Counted from the stretch's first letter, positions 22,821 through 32,295 are shown. The stretch: DNA of 49,528 bases from Candidatus Thermoplasmatota archaeon (GCA_035541015.1 DATLFM010000096.1:1-49528); one strand, 5' to 3'. Notes: a model not told the origin generated them from the sequence alone. Numbers and translations: made by a program.

Positions 22821-25616
22821 TCAGGCGGTCTCGACGCCCTTGGTCTGTGGCACGGCGGCGGGCTTTTCCGCTGCCGGTTTTGCGCCGGGCTTTGCCGCCG
22901 GCGCGGCGGGCTTGGGCAGGAGGCCCGCGGCTTGGGCCAGGAGCTCTTGGGCGTCGAGCACGGCAAGGCCGGTCTTGAGCTTGCGGTTGACCTCGCCCAG
23001 GTGCTGCGAGCAGATGGGCGCGCAGCCGACGACAGTCGAGGCGCCCTGCGCCTTGGCGGCGGTGAGGATGCGCGCGGCGATGCGCTCGGCCGTCTGCGGG
23101 TACTGCTCGCGGACGCCGCCTCCGGCCCCGCAGCAGTTCCCGCGGACGATCTCAAGCTCCATGCCCTTCACCGCCGACAGCGCGGCGACGGTGGCGCCCT
23201 CGTCGCTTCGCATGCAGGCGGGAAGCGCGAGCACCTTGCCCCAAGGGGGCGAGGTGGCGGCGACGCGGCCGCTTTTGACCTGGGGCGCGAGCACCTCGGA
23301 GACGTGCTGGACCTGCACGTTCCAGTCGTAGCCCATCTCGTTGGCGACGGCGGCGTAGTGGGTCTTCATGGCGCGCGCGCACTCGGCGTCGGGCGTGACG
23401 ACAAGCGACGCGCCGGATTGCAGGATCGCCTTCACGTTGGCTTCCATGTGCGGCCGCGCGGCGTCGTACTGGCCCGTCCACAGGAGCGTGTGGCCGCAGC
23501 AGGACTCGGCGGCGCCAAGGTGCGTCCACGCGACGCCCGCGGCTTCGAGGAGCTTGGCCGCCGCTTGCGCGGAGGCGGGGTGGCCGTAGGCGGCGCGGCA
23601 GCCGGCGAACAGAAGCGTGCCGGCGCCGGGCGTGGGCGAGAGCGCCGCGACGCCCTCGGGCAGGCTGGTCCAATTGGCGCGGTCGGCGCGCGGCTTGCCG
23701 ACGATATTTCCGTTGGCCGCGGCCGAGAGCGCAAGCTTGCCGTGCGCGGGAAGCGCGCCGAGGGTCTCCACGAGGTCCTGCCGGAACTGCACGAAGCCCG
23801 CGACGAGCGGGATCTTGCTCGAGCAGGCGTCCTCGCAGAGGCCGCAGAGCGTGCACTCGAAGTGCTCGAGCTGGAGTCGCTCGCTGGCGGAGGCCTCGTT
23901 CTCGAGGACGGCCTTTGCGCCCCAGACGTGCCCCCGCGGGAGCTGCCCCTCCATCTGCTCGCCGGACCACACGGGGCACACGGCGTTGCAGATGCCGCAG
24001 GAGCTGCAGCTTGTCATCTCGTGGTGGAAGCCCACGACGCCGCCGGCCGTGACGCGCCCGATGGCCGCATGCACGCCAAGCTGCGTCGTGTCCTCGCGCT
24101 CGGGGCCGCGGTACGTGAGAAGGCCGCGCAGCTGCGCCATGAGAGGCGCGTTGAGCGCAAGGAACGTGCTCACGCGCGCAAACGGAAGGCCCTTCATGCG
24201 CGCGGGCACCATCTTGCCCGGGTTGAAGATCTCGTTCGGGTCGGTCTTCGCCTTGAAGTCGACGATGAGCTCGTGCTGGCCGCGGAGGCTCTCGCGCGCC
24301 TCGTGGGCGAGCAGGTAGCCGTGGACGTACGGGCGGCCGCCGTGCTTGCGCGCGATGCGGTGGAGCGCGAACATCTCTCCGAGGCTCGTTGCGTGCTCGG
24401 GCCGCCGCTCGTCCTCGGGGATCGCCACGGTGACGAGCATCTCCCCGGATCCGACGACCTGGCCGAAGGCGCCACGCGTTTCCGTCGAGACGTTTGCCAG
24501 CATGGCCGGCACGGCGCGCGCGACCTCGGACAACGGCAGGATCGTCTCGACGAGCACGAGGCTCGGTCCCGCGCGCTTGACGACCCACAGGTGGAAGCGG
24601 GCGTCCCACTCCGCGCGCGCGATCTTGTCGTCGAGGAGCTGCCCGCCGAAACGCTCGGCGTCGGCCTTGAGCGCGTCCTTGTGGAGCGCATGGTCGTCCT
24701 TGGAGAGGCCAAGGAGGAGGCCCGTCTTCGTGGGCGCGATCGTCTTCTTCTCGCCTGCCTCCTGGCGCATCTCGAGGTACGAGGAGGTGTACAGGTTTGC
24801 GCTGTGGACGGGGTAGCGGCCGGCGAAGACCGAGGCGGCCTTCGCCGCGCCTTCGAGATCGTCGAAGGCAAGCGCCAGGGGAACGATCTCCTGCTTGGCA
24901 ACGACCGAGAGGCGCGCGCGCAGGAGAAAGCCCGTCGAGCCTTCGGCGCCGACGGCAAGGTCGAGCTCGCCGCCGCGAAGCGTGCGGAGCTTCTGGTCGG
25001 CGCTTAGCATCTCCACCTCGAGCACGGCGTCGCCGAAGCGGCCGTACTTCGCGCTGCCGTAGCCGGCCACGTTGGCACCGATGGCCCCTCCGACCGTGGC
25101 GCCAAGCGCCGTCTGGGGAACGACGCGCAGCGAGAGGCCCTCGGCCTCGAGGATGCGCTGGAGCTCCCACAGCTTCATCCCGCACTCGACGTCCACCTCG
25201 CGCTTCTCCTTGTCGATCGAGAGGACGGAGCGCAGGCCCGTGAGGTCCACGGAGATGCCGCCCTCGGCGGGCGTGGAGGCGCCGTAGGTGCTCGTGCCGC
25301 CGCCGCGCGGGACGAGCGGGAGGTTGAACCGGTTGCCAAGCTTCACGAGCTCGAGGAGGTCGCCGTGGTTGCGCGCGCGCACGACCGCGTGGGGCTTCGT
25401 GCGGAGGACCTTCTCGAGGTCGGGCAGGGGACCGCTTGTGCGCGGAAGGTCCGACGGGTCCTTCGCGTACATGTAGCGGTCGGCCTCGTCGAAGGAGACG
25501 GCGTCGCCGAAGATGAACCGGATCGCGCGCTTGAGCCCCTCGGGAAGCTCCGAAACCATGGGCGAGTACCGGTTCATGGTCCGGTCCGGGCTCGTGAGCG
25601 CTTCGAGGGGGTCCAT
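22821..25616 (-). CDS. FAD-linked oxidase fused to Fe-S/CCG subunit (glycolate or D-lactate dehydrogenase type)
   Basis: 931 residues from ATG 25616, about 10 nt after the predicted start of transcription. The N-terminal half has the PCMH-type FAD fold (PLVPRGGGTSTYGASTPAEG near residue 109) and a C-terminal FAD-oxidase domain. Two ferredoxin-type clusters follow (CSSCGICNAVCP and CTLCGLCEDAC). Two CCG domains then appear (AGCRAAYG with ESCCGHTLLW, and LPACMRS with GNCCGAGGG). The tail is Ala/Pro/Lys-rich. It joins GlcD- and GlcF-like parts in one chain and should pass electrons from a 2-hydroxyacid to a membrane carrier. The substrate cannot be fixed from sequence. Confidence 0.88.
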   Translation of the reverse strand: MDPLEALTSPDRTMNRYSPMVSELPEGLKRAIRFIFGDAVSFDEADRYMYAKDPSDLPRTSGPLPDLEKVLRTKPHAVVRARNHGDLLELVKLGNRFNLPLVPRGGGTSTYGASTPAEGGISVDLTGLRSVLSIDKEKREVDVECGMKLWELQRILEAEGLSLRVVPQTALGATVGGAIGANVAGYGSAKYGRFGDAVLEVEMLSADQKLRTLRGGELDLAVGAEGSTGFLLRARLSVVAKQEIVPLALAFDDLEGAAKAASVFAGRYPVHSANLYTSSYLEMRQEAGEKKTIAPTKTGLLLGLSKDDHALHKDALKADAERFGGQLLDDKIARAEWDARFHLWVVKRAGPSLVLVETILPLSEVARAVPAMLANVSTETRGAFGQVVGSGEMLVTVAIPEDERRPEHATSLGEMFALHRIARKHGGRPYVHGYLLAHEARESLRGQHELIVDFKAKTDPNEIFNPGKMVPARMKGLPFARVSTFLALNAPLMAQLRGLLTYRGPEREDTTQLGVHAAIGRVTAGGVVGFHHEMTSCSSCGICNAVCPVWSGEQMEGQLPRGHVWGAKAVLENEASASERLQLEHFECTLCGLCEDACSSKIPLVAGFVQFRQDLVETLGALPAHGKLALSAAANGNIVGKPRADRANWTSLPEGVAALSPTPGAGTLLFAGCRAAYGHPASAQAAAKLLEAAGVAWTHLGAAESCCGHTLLWTGQYDAARPHMEANVKAILQSGASLVVTPDAECARAMKTHYAAVANEMGYDWNVQVQHVSEVLAPQVKSGRVAATSPPWGKVLALPACMRSDEGATVAALSAVKGMELEIVRGNCCGAGGGVREQYPQTAERIAARILTAAKAQGASTVVGCAPICSQHLGEVNRKLKTGLAVLDAQELLAQAAGLLPKPAAPAAKPGAKPAAEKPAAVPQTKGVETA

Positions 25617-25649
25617 CGGGGGCCGACCGAGTCGGGAAAAAGGAGGACC

Positions 25650-25660
25650 GTATTTAAAGA
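25650..25660 (-). promoter_or_regulatory. TATA box of the FAD/Fe-S oxidase gene
   Basis: The minus strand reads TCTTTAAATACGG, about 35-40 nt before ATG 25616. Initiation would fall near 25626-25630. The palindrome at 25684-25705 lies about 25 nt upstream of this box. Confidence 0.6.
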
Positions 25661-25683
25661 TATAGAGGCGCGCGCGGGCGCCG

Positions 25684-25705
25684 TTCCTGCGCACGTGCGC
25701 AGGAA
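25684..25705. repeat. 22-bp perfect palindrome, copy 1
   Basis: The half-site TTCCTGCGCAC is followed directly by its exact reverse complement. It sits between the hisS stop and the promoter of the FAD/Fe-S oxidase gene. A near-identical palindrome with a TA centre occurs at 32844-32865 upstream of the VOC gene. It could be a transcription-factor operator, or the hisS terminator stem. Confidence 0.6.
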
Positions 25706-25706
25706 T

Positions 25707-26981
25707 TCAGAGCGCGCCTGCGATCGCGTCGAGCGGCACCTCGCGCTGCTCGCCGCTTTGCATGTCCTTCACCGTCGCCACGCCCCGCGACAGCTCCTTC
25801 TCGCCAAGGAGCACGACGCTCTTTGCGCCCACCGCGTTTGCGTAGTCGAGCGACTTCGACGGCCCGCGGCGCATGAGATCCACGTCCACGGCAAGCCCCG
25901 CGGCGCGAAGCCGCGAGGCGAGGCGGAAGCCCTCCGCGCGGGCCTTCTCGCCGATGGGGACGACAAAGGCCGAAAGCTTGGGTGCCGGCGCGGCCGCGCG
26001 TCCGGCGCGTTCGAGGGCCACGAGCGAGCGGTCGAAGCCGAGCCCAAAGCCGATGCTGCCGACGGGCTGGCCGCCGAAGAGCTCGGCAAGCGCGTAGGCG
26101 CCGCCACCGCACACCTGGCTCTCGGCGCCAAGGTCCGGGCTGTGGAACTCGAAGACGACGCCCGTGTAGTAGTCGAGCCCGCGGACGACGCCAAGGTCGA
26201 CGAGGAACGTGGGGACGCCAAAAGCCGGAAGGAGGCTCGCCACGTCGGCGAGCTCGGAGAGGGCGGTCATGGCGGCCGGGAAGCCGGCGAGGACGCCGCG
26301 GGCCCGTTCGATCGTGGCAGCCTCGCCCACGGTCGTGGCCACGGTCACGATCGCCTCGCGCTCCTTCTTGCCCACGCCCTTTGCTTCGAGGAAGGAATCC
26401 AGCGCGGCGTCCTTCTTGTCGATGCGGCGGTGCGCCTCGCCGCGGTCGGCGTCGTTGAGCGGAAGGCCCGCAAGGAGCGACTTGACGAGACCGACGTGGC
26501 CCACGCGAAGCTCGACGTTCTCGAGGCCCAGCGACGCAAAGCACGCGGACGCGAGCGCGACGACCTCCGCGACGGCCTCCGGTGTCTGCGGACCGATGAG
26601 CTCGCAGCCCATCTGCCAGAACTCGCGGTAGCGCCCGCTCTGGGGCTCCTCGTAGCGGAAGCAGTTTCCAAAGTAGAACCACTTCACGGGCTTGGGCGCG
26701 TTCTGGTGCTCGGCCACGTAGTAACGCAGCGCGGGCGCCGTGAGCTCCGGCCGAAGCGTGAGATCGCGTCCACCCTTGTCCTGGAAGTGGTAGAGCTGGC
26801 GCAGGACGCCCTCGCCGGACTTTGCCGTGAAGAGCTCGAGGTTCTCGAAGGCGGGCGTCGCGACCTCGCGATAGCCGAAGCGGCGCATGATCTCCCGAAG
26901 CTGGACTTCGGCGGCGCGTCGGCGCTCCATCTCCGCAGGCCCGAAGTCGCGCGTGCCGCGCGGCCGGGAGAACTCGGGCAT
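25707..26981 (-). CDS. hisS: Histidyl-tRNA synthetase
   Basis: 424 residues, class II synthetase. Motif 1 lies in RRFGYREVATPAFENLELF. Motif 2 is FRYEEPQSGRYREFWQMG. The His-specific signature is VRGLDYYTGVVFEFHS, and motif 3 is GFGLGFDRSLVAL. A C-terminal anticodon-binding domain follows (LSAFVVPIGEKARAEG to the end). Start ATG 26981 is 4 nt after the stop of the upstream membrane-protein gene, so the two are likely co-transcribed. Length is normal. Confidence 0.95.
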   Translation of the reverse strand: MPEFSRPRGTRDFGPAEMERRRAAEVQLREIMRRFGYREVATPAFENLELFTAKSGEGVLRQLYHFQDKGGRDLTLRPELTAPALRYYVAEHQNAPKPVKWFYFGNCFRYEEPQSGRYREFWQMGCELIGPQTPEAVAEVVALASACFASLGLENVELRVGHVGLVKSLLAGLPLNDADRGEAHRRIDKKDAALDSFLEAKGVGKKEREAIVTVATTVGEAATIERARGVLAGFPAAMTALSELADVASLLPAFGVPTFLVDLGVVRGLDYYTGVVFEFHSPDLGAESQVCGGGAYALAELFGGQPVGSIGFGLGFDRSLVALERAGRAAAPAPKLSAFVVPIGEKARAEGFRLASRLRAAGLAVDVDLMRRGPSKSLDYANAVGAKSVVLLGEKELSRGVATVKDMQSGEQREVPLDAIAGAL

Positions 26982-26985
26982 GGAC

Positions 26986-29046
26986 TCACGGTGCCGCGAG
27001 CACGACGCGCACGGCGTTGCGCGCGTCGACGGGCGTCCACTGGAACTGCGCGGTGGCGACCTCGCCGGGCGCGCAGGAGACGCGCTTCTCGTCGAGGAGG
27101 CTGTCGTTGAGGAACAAACGCACGAGCGTGGCGCCCTCGTTCCCGCCTTGGTTGCGGACGGTCACGGTCGTCGTGACGGGCGAGCCGACGACGGGACGCG
27201 AGGGTTCGTGGACGACGCTTGCCACGACGTACTTGGCCGGAGGCCCGGGCGCGGCGGCTTCGGGCGCCTCGGCAAGCCCCAGCGGCGACTCCGCGTCCTC
27301 GACCTCAGGCAGCGACGGGCGCGCGGCGGGAGCCGCGCCGGCCGCGACGACCTCGACGGACGCCTCCACGTTTGCGACCTTCGCCGGGCGCGAGCGGGCG
27401 GCGATCGCAAGCCCAACGAACTGCTGCGAGGGCGCGCTCCAGTCGGCCGGAGGCTGCACGAGGAGGCCCACCTCGCGCGTCTGGCGCGGCTCGAGCGCCA
27501 CCTCGCGGGCCGCCAGCACCGCTCGCCAGGTGGGCGGAAGCGGCGCGAGCGTGAGGTCGAGCACGTCGGAGTGGTTGTGGCGGTTGGTGAGCTGGATCGT
27601 GATCGAAGCGGCGCGGCCGGGGCTCGTCCGCGGGCGCGCGGGGAACAGCCGCACGCGGAACGGCTGGCGGCGCGAGGCGAGGAACGCGAGCAGAACGACG
27701 ATCGCAAGGATGCCGCCGATCAGCAGAAGGCCAAGGAGGTCGGCGCTTGCGCGAAGGCTCGGGGGAAGGTACGGCGAGAGCGCGCGGCCCAGGGGGCCAA
27801 GGGAAGAGCCCGTGCCGCGGTTGCCGCCGCCGTTTCCGCCGTCGCCGTCCTCCTCGCCGGGCACGTCGGGCGTCCCGATGGGGCGGCTTGCCGCGCTCAG
27901 CGGGTTCGTCCCCTCGCGGCATTCGAGCGCGTTCGAGTAGCGGTCGCCGTCGTCGTCCGTGTTGGGCGTGCTGTCGGCCCGGAAGGGATCCGAGCAGTTG
28001 GCCTCCTCCACGTCGTCGGCAAACCCGTCGCCGTCGGTGTCCACCGGGTTGGCGATGGGGCTTTGCACGGTCGTCACGAGCGACAGCTGCGCCGTGCCGC
28101 CGTTGATCGTCTGCACCAAGACGGTCGTGGTCGAGGACGTTCCCGCCTGCGCGCCCCTTGGCGGCGTGACGCGGATCGTGGCCGTGCCGGCCCCCACGGA
28201 GGCAAGCTCGATCGCCGGCGGGTCGGCCGCGGCCGTCCAGCCCGAGCCCGTCGTGGCAAGCGCGAGGTTTGCCCGGTCCGGCTCGACCTGGAGGTTCACG
28301 ACGCGCACGGTGAAGGAGGCCGCCTCGCCCGCGCGCGTAGTCCGCGAGGATCCGCCCACGGCTTCGATCTGCACGCGGCCGGGCGGGATGAGGTCGAGCG
28401 TGACGTTGAGGACCGAGGGGAAGTTCGTGCCGCCCACGAGAACCGAGGGCGGGGGAACCTGGTTCTCGACGCCCGGCTGGAGCTCGACGCCCGTGTCCCG
28501 CAGCGCGAGCACGATCGTGTCGCCGCGTTCCATGCGCAGGCCCGTGAACTCGCCAAAGTCGAAGCGGCCGCGCGTGGGCAGCGAGACGCACGAGCCTCCC
28601 ACCGGCACGCAGATGGCGTGGAACGCAAACGACACGAGCGAGCGGTTCGTGCCGAGGTCCGTCACGACGCCGTCGGCCGTGACGTGCTGCAGCATCGCCT
28701 CGATCTCCCGCTGCGCCGTCGCGGGAAAGGGTTGCTGGGCTTGCGCCTGGAACCACACGGAAGCGTTGGCGCCCCCGCGCAGGCGCTGGATGTCCTCGAA
28801 CGGAGGCGCGACCCAGAGCGTCCGGTTCTCCACGGACAGGGGAACGCGCGTGGAATCGGCCGTCGTGGGCACCTGGGCCGACATGTTGCGGCCGGAGATC
28901 CCGGCGAACTGGGTCTCGCCGGACAGAAGATAGAAGGTCGTGGGCCCGTCGTAGGCCGACGCCGACGGCGCGAGGGCGACGAAGAGGAGCGCCGGAACGA
29001 GCAGCGACGCGACAAACGATCCGGTCTTGCGCGACACCGGTTCCAC
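26986..29046 (-). CDS. Exported Ig-like protein with internal TM helix and C-terminal CARDB/NEW3-like domains
   Basis: 686 residues if GTG 29046 is used; TTG 29049 or GTG 29028 are alternatives. The GTG lies just after the start predicted from a TATA-like element at about 29075-29085. Signal peptide: FVASLLVPALLFVALAPSASA. Residues about 30-325 are beta-rich. Residues about 330-390 carry thrombospondin-type calcium loops (DTDGDGFADDVEEANC and NTDDDGDRYSNALEC). A Gly/Asn-rich linker precedes a TM helix at about 437-457 (LLGLLLIGGILAIVVLLAFLA). Two CARDB/NEW3-like modules follow, including TVTVRNQGGNEGATLVRLFL. The basic stretch after the helix predicts that the C-terminal domains face the cytoplasm, which is odd for such modules. 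Confidence 0.75.
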   Translation of the reverse strand: MEPVSRKTGSFVASLLVPALLFVALAPSASAYDGPTTFYLLSGETQFAGISGRNMSAQVPTTADSTRVPLSVENRTLWVAPPFEDIQRLRGGANASVWFQAQAQQPFPATAQREIEAMLQHVTADGVVTDLGTNRSLVSFAFHAICVPVGGSCVSLPTRGRFDFGEFTGLRMERGDTIVLALRDTGVELQPGVENQVPPPSVLVGGTNFPSVLNVTLDLIPPGRVQIEAVGGSSRTTRAGEAASFTVRVVNLQVEPDRANLALATTGSGWTAAADPPAIELASVGAGTATIRVTPPRGAQAGTSSTTTVLVQTINGGTAQLSLVTTVQSPIANPVDTDGDGFADDVEEANCSDPFRADSTPNTDDDGDRYSNALECREGTNPLSAASRPIGTPDVPGEEDGDGGNGGGNRGTGSSLGPLGRALSPYLPPSLRASADLLGLLLIGGILAIVVLLAFLASRRQPFRVRLFPARPRTSPGRAASITIQLTNRHNHSDVLDLTLAPLPPTWRAVLAAREVALEPRQTREVGLLVQPPADWSAPSQQFVGLAIAARSRPAKVANVEASVEVVAAGAAPAARPSLPEVEDAESPLGLAEAPEAAAPGPPAKYVVASVVHEPSRPVVGSPVTTTVTVRNQGGNEGATLVRLFLNDSLLDEKRVSCAPGEVATAQFQWTPVDARNAVRVVLAAP

Positions 29047-29196
29047 CAACGGGCGGTCAAGACAAGGGAAGCGGTAATAGTTTTTGTGGTCTGGAACGCC
29101 GATCGCCACCGCGCGCCCGGCGGCGCCCGAGCGCCTCGCGCTTGGCATGTCCCCAAGCTTTTTCCCTATGCACGAACTCCGGAGGCCCGAAATCCC

Positions 29197-30687
29197 ATGC
29201 CCGAGGCGCAAAAGGCCAAGGACGCGCCCGTGTCCAAGGCGGAGAACTTCTCCGAATGGTACAACGACCTCGTCGAGCGCGCCGAGCTCATCGACAAGCG
29301 CTACCCCGTGAAGGGCATGGACGTGTGGCGGCCCTACGGCCTTGCGCTCATGAACGCGGTGGACCGCGAGATCCACGCCCAGATGACCGCCACCGGCCAC
29401 CAGGAGGTCCGCTTCCCCGCGCTCGTTCCCGAGACGGAGTTCCAGAAGGAGGCCGACCAGATCAAGGGCTTCGGCTCCAACGTGTACTGGGTCACGCGCG
29501 GCGGCAACAACGACCTCGACGTGAAGCTCCTCCTGCGCCCCACGAGCGAGACGGCCATGTACCCCATCTTCTCGCTGTGGGTCCGCTCGCACGCCGACCT
29601 TCCCCTCAAGACGTACCAGATCGTCAACACGTGGCGCTACGAGACGAAGCAGACGCGCTCGTTCATCCGCGTCCGCGAGATCCACTTCTTCGAGGCCCAC
29701 ACCGTCCACGCGACCTACGAGGACGCCGAGGCGCAGATCGCAGAGGACCTCGCGATCTGGTCACGACTCGCCGAGAAGCTGTGCCTGCCCTACGCGCTCA
29801 ACCGCCGCCCCGACTGGGACAAGTTCCCCGGCGCGCGCTACTCGATCGGAGCCGACGTCCTCATGCCCCGCGACGCGCAGATCGGCGCCTACCGGACCTT
29901 GCAGGTCGCCACGATCCACCAGTACGGCGACAACTTCGCCAAACCCTACGACATCCGCTACGAGACGCCCGGCGGCGAGCGCCTCCACGCGCACCAGACG
30001 ACCTACGGCATGAGCGAGCGCCTCCTTGGCGCCATCGTCGGCGTGCACGGCGACGACCTCGGCCTCCTCCTCCCGCCGCAGCTCGCCCCCGTCCAGGCCG
30101 TGATCGTGCCCATCCTGTTCAAGGGCAAGGAAGGCCCCGTGCTCGAGAGCTGCCACACGGCCGCGCGCGAGCTTGCCGCCGCCGGCATCCGCGCGCACGT
30201 GGACGAGCGCGACCTCACGGCCGGCAACAAGTACTACCACTGGGAGCTCCGCGGCGTGCCGCTACGCGTCGAGATCGGACCCCGCGACGTCGAGAAGGGC
30301 GAAGCCGTCCTCGTCCGGCGCGACACGAAGGAGAAGACCACGGCCAAGCGCCCGCAGCTTTCCGCCGCCGTAGGCGACGTGCTCGCCAAGGTCCAAACGG
30401 AACTCTACGCCCGCGCGCAAGGCATCGCCAAGGGACACGAGACGTGGGCCAAGGACGCGGCCGACGCCAAGCGCGCCGAAGGCGTCGCGCTCGTCAACTG
30501 GTGCGGAAAGGAATCGTGCGGGCTCGACCTCGAAACGAAGACCGAGAAAGCCATCCTCGGCGTTCCCGTCCGGCCCGAGTTTACGCAAGGCAAGCTCACG
30601 TTCGTCGAGGAGATGCCCCCACGCGGCGCGTGCGTGACGTGCGGCACGGCGGGGAAGCACGTGCTAAGGGTGGCGAGGACGTACTAG
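29197..30687 (+). CDS. proS: Prolyl-tRNA synthetase, archaeal/eukaryal type
   Basis: 496 residues from ATG 29197, with GGAGG at about 29181-29185. The N-terminal FSEWYNDLVERAELIDKRYP is typical of the group without the bacterial editing insertion. Motif 2 is NTWRYETKQTRSFIRVREIHF. HQTTYGMSERLLGAIVGVHGDD covers motif 3. The C-terminal zinc domain has WCGKESCGLDL and CVTCGTAGKH, and the chain ends in Tyr as in this class. The last 72 nt are repeated at 32503-32574, so the present 3' end may have come with the adjacent insert. Confidence 0.95.
   Translation: MPEAQKAKDAPVSKAENFSEWYNDLVERAELIDKRYPVKGMDVWRPYGLALMNAVDREIHAQMTATGHQEVRFPALVPETEFQKEADQIKGFGSNVYWVTRGGNNDLDVKLLLRPTSETAMYPIFSLWVRSHADLPLKTYQIVNTWRYETKQTRSFIRVREIHFFEAHTVHATYEDAEAQIAEDLAIWSRLAEKLCLPYALNRRPDWDKFPGARYSIGADVLMPRDAQIGAYRTLQVATIHQYGDNFAKPYDIRYETPGGERLHAHQTTYGMSERLLGAIVGVHGDDLGLLLPPQLAPVQAVIVPILFKGKEGPVLESCHTAARELAAAGIRAHVDERDLTAGNKYYHWELRGVPLRVEIGPRDVEKGEAVLVRRDTKEKTTAKRPQLSAAVGDVLAKVQTELYARAQGIAKGHETWAKDAADAKRAEGVALVNWCGKESCGLDLETKTEKAILGVPVRPEFTQGKLTFVEEMPPRGACVTCGTAGKHVLRVARTY
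30616..30687 (+). repeat. proS 3'-end direct repeat, left copy (putative attachment site)
   Basis: These 72 nt encode the last 23 residues of ProS and its stop. They align without gaps to 32503-32574 with 66 identities. Three of the six differences are synonymous; the others change Thr to Ala and the final Tyr to His. This copy completes the working proS gene. Confidence 0.8.
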
Positions 30688-30904
30688 GATCCTTGAAGGG
30701 CCGCACCAGATCACGCGGTGATAGTTCGGGACAATGGACACATTCCCCTATCAGGACTCAAGAGATCCAGAGCGAACGACGCGTCCAGGTGATGCACCGG
30801 AAGCGCCCCTGCAAGAAAAATATTGCTGCACCGCATTCCCGTAGTTTGCACTTAACAGCATGGGGTTCGCCCAGAACCCTTCTGTTTTGTAGGAGAGGAA
30901 TAGC

Positions 30905-31573
30905 ATGGAAAAGTATGACAGCCTAAAGGCTGAGTTGCCGAGCATCGCGAACGCCGTAAGTCTGTTTCCTGCGCCGCTCCAGTTGCGCGTAATGGAGCTG
31001 ATGTTTGCGGAATTTTTGGCCGACCGCTTTGGAGCCAAACCGGCCGTGGCGATTTCCGGCCAAGAGTCTCGGCCGAAAGTTACGAGCAACGGTGGCGGCC
31101 CTCTGGTTCTGGAGGCCGACGGTCGAAAGGAGATCCCCGGCATCGCTGTTGTCGACGGCGAGGGGAAACTTGCCCTGACGATCCGAGACCCAAAGGCGTC
31201 GAGCGCCTCGGAGGCGGCGAAGCGCATTGCGTACGTCACCATTCGTGCCAGCCAGCTTCTCACCGGTTCTGAGACGGTCTCGTCAAAAGAGACTGTGGTC
31301 CCAGCCCTGAGGGAGTGGCGCCTGCTGAGCGGCGGCATCCGCCAGTCGCTGGCCAGCGACCGTGGTCTGCACCGTGAGGGTCGCGATCTTCTTTGGCTTG
31401 ACAAACCCGCCCAGAGCGAGGCGGACGAGTTTATCAAACAGATTCTCGACCCGAACGTAAGTGGCTCGTGGAAACCGGGGCGTGGCCGAAGCTCTCCGCG
31501 AAAGAACGGCGAATCCACCTCTGATTCCTCCGACGAGAGTGGCGACGATGACACCGGTGAAGAAAGTCTCTAG
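30905..31573 (+). CDS. Unknown protein of the proS-linked insert, acidic C-terminus
   Basis: 222 residues from ATG 30905, with GGAGAGG at about 30892-30898 as RBS. No family is recognised. An N-terminal helical segment (LFPAPLQLRVMELMFAEFLA) is followed by a polar linker and then by a central domain of about residues 75-185, including GKLALTIRDPKASSASEAAK and REWRLLSGGIRQSLASDRGL. The tail is basic then strongly acidic (STSDSSDESGDDDTGEES). There is no signal peptide or membrane helix. Its stop shares CTAG with the opposing gene, which suggests the two genes have been selected as a unit. Confidence 0.75.
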   Translation: MEKYDSLKAELPSIANAVSLFPAPLQLRVMELMFAEFLADRFGAKPAVAISGQESRPKVTSNGGGPLVLEADGRKEIPGIAVVDGEGKLALTIRDPKASSASEAAKRIAYVTIRASQLLTGSETVSSKETVVPALREWRLLSGGIRQSLASDRGLHREGRDLLWLDKPAQSEADEFIKQILDPNVSGSWKPGRGRSSPRKNGESTSDSSDESGDDDTGEESL

Positions 31574-32295
31574 GATCGAGACCGCTCTTCGATAAACTGA
31601 ATCAGTTCATGGACCAGCGGCCGAAGGTCGGCCGCGGTCCTCTCAATGTCAACCGCCATCGTTTGATATGAAATATGATGGGCCGCTAGATCCCCCGTCT
31701 TTTTTACGGCGTCCATAGTGCGCCGGGCATTTCGATTATGCACGATAGATGCGGCCAAAACAATCAGGTCTTCCAATGGCAAGAAAACTTTTCCACGCTT
31801 GACCTCGACTTCCCTATTTGCCACGAGGAACGCCTTGATAATGAGCGACTCCAAGAGTCGACGCATCAGGACCGCCGCGGCATCATAATACCCCAGTTCA
31901 TAACAACCATTGATTTGGGCGAATAGGAACCGTAACGCGCCGGTTTGTCCGTCGGCCCACTCGATGGGAAGGATTCCCGGGCCGATCGGTTTCGGTTTCT
32001 TTGCGAGCAGCGGCGCCAATCGTTCATCAAGTTCACTTCGGCGACGTAGGTCGAGTTTGATCCCGCGTGGGGTAGATCCCCTAACAGCCCATCCTTGAGC
32101 AAATAATTGGTCAAAGAGTCGCGTAGGATTCGGTCGGGAAAGCCCAAGGTCCGAAAGTTCTCTGCACAAGTCCGCAATTCGATGCTCGGACTTGCCATGG
32201 ACCGTGAGATCATACCACAACAGCGCCGCAGCAAGTTGCGGCTGCGTGTACCGTTCGTCAACGAGTTTGCGCATCAAACGATCTTTTTCGATCAA
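31570..32295 (-). CDS. Winged-helix-like plus DUF4145/HEPN-like protein of the insert
   Basis: 241 residues. The N-terminal half (HRIADLCRELSDLGLSRPNP, then TRLFDQLFAQGWAVRGS) looks like a winged-helix domain. The C-terminal half has the helical pattern of DUF4145/HEPN-type domains, including LGYYDAAAVLMRRLLESLII and the KKTGDLAAHHISYQ segment resembling their R/K-x2-G-x3-AH motif. HEPN-like domains are common in toxins, CRISPR effectors and restriction systems. A defence or toxin role is inference; the strict R-x4-H nuclease motif is not obvious. It converges on the 30905 gene with a 4-nt overlap. Confidence 0.72.
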   Translation of the reverse strand: MIEKDRLMRKLVDERYTQPQLAAALLWYDLTVHGKSEHRIADLCRELSDLGLSRPNPTRLFDQLFAQGWAVRGSTPRGIKLDLRRRSELDERLAPLLAKKPKPIGPGILPIEWADGQTGALRFLFAQINGCYELGYYDAAAVLMRRLLESLIIKAFLVANREVEVKRGKVFLPLEDLIVLAASIVHNRNARRTMDAVKKTGDLAAHHISYQTMAVDIERTAADLRPLVHELIQFIEERSRS

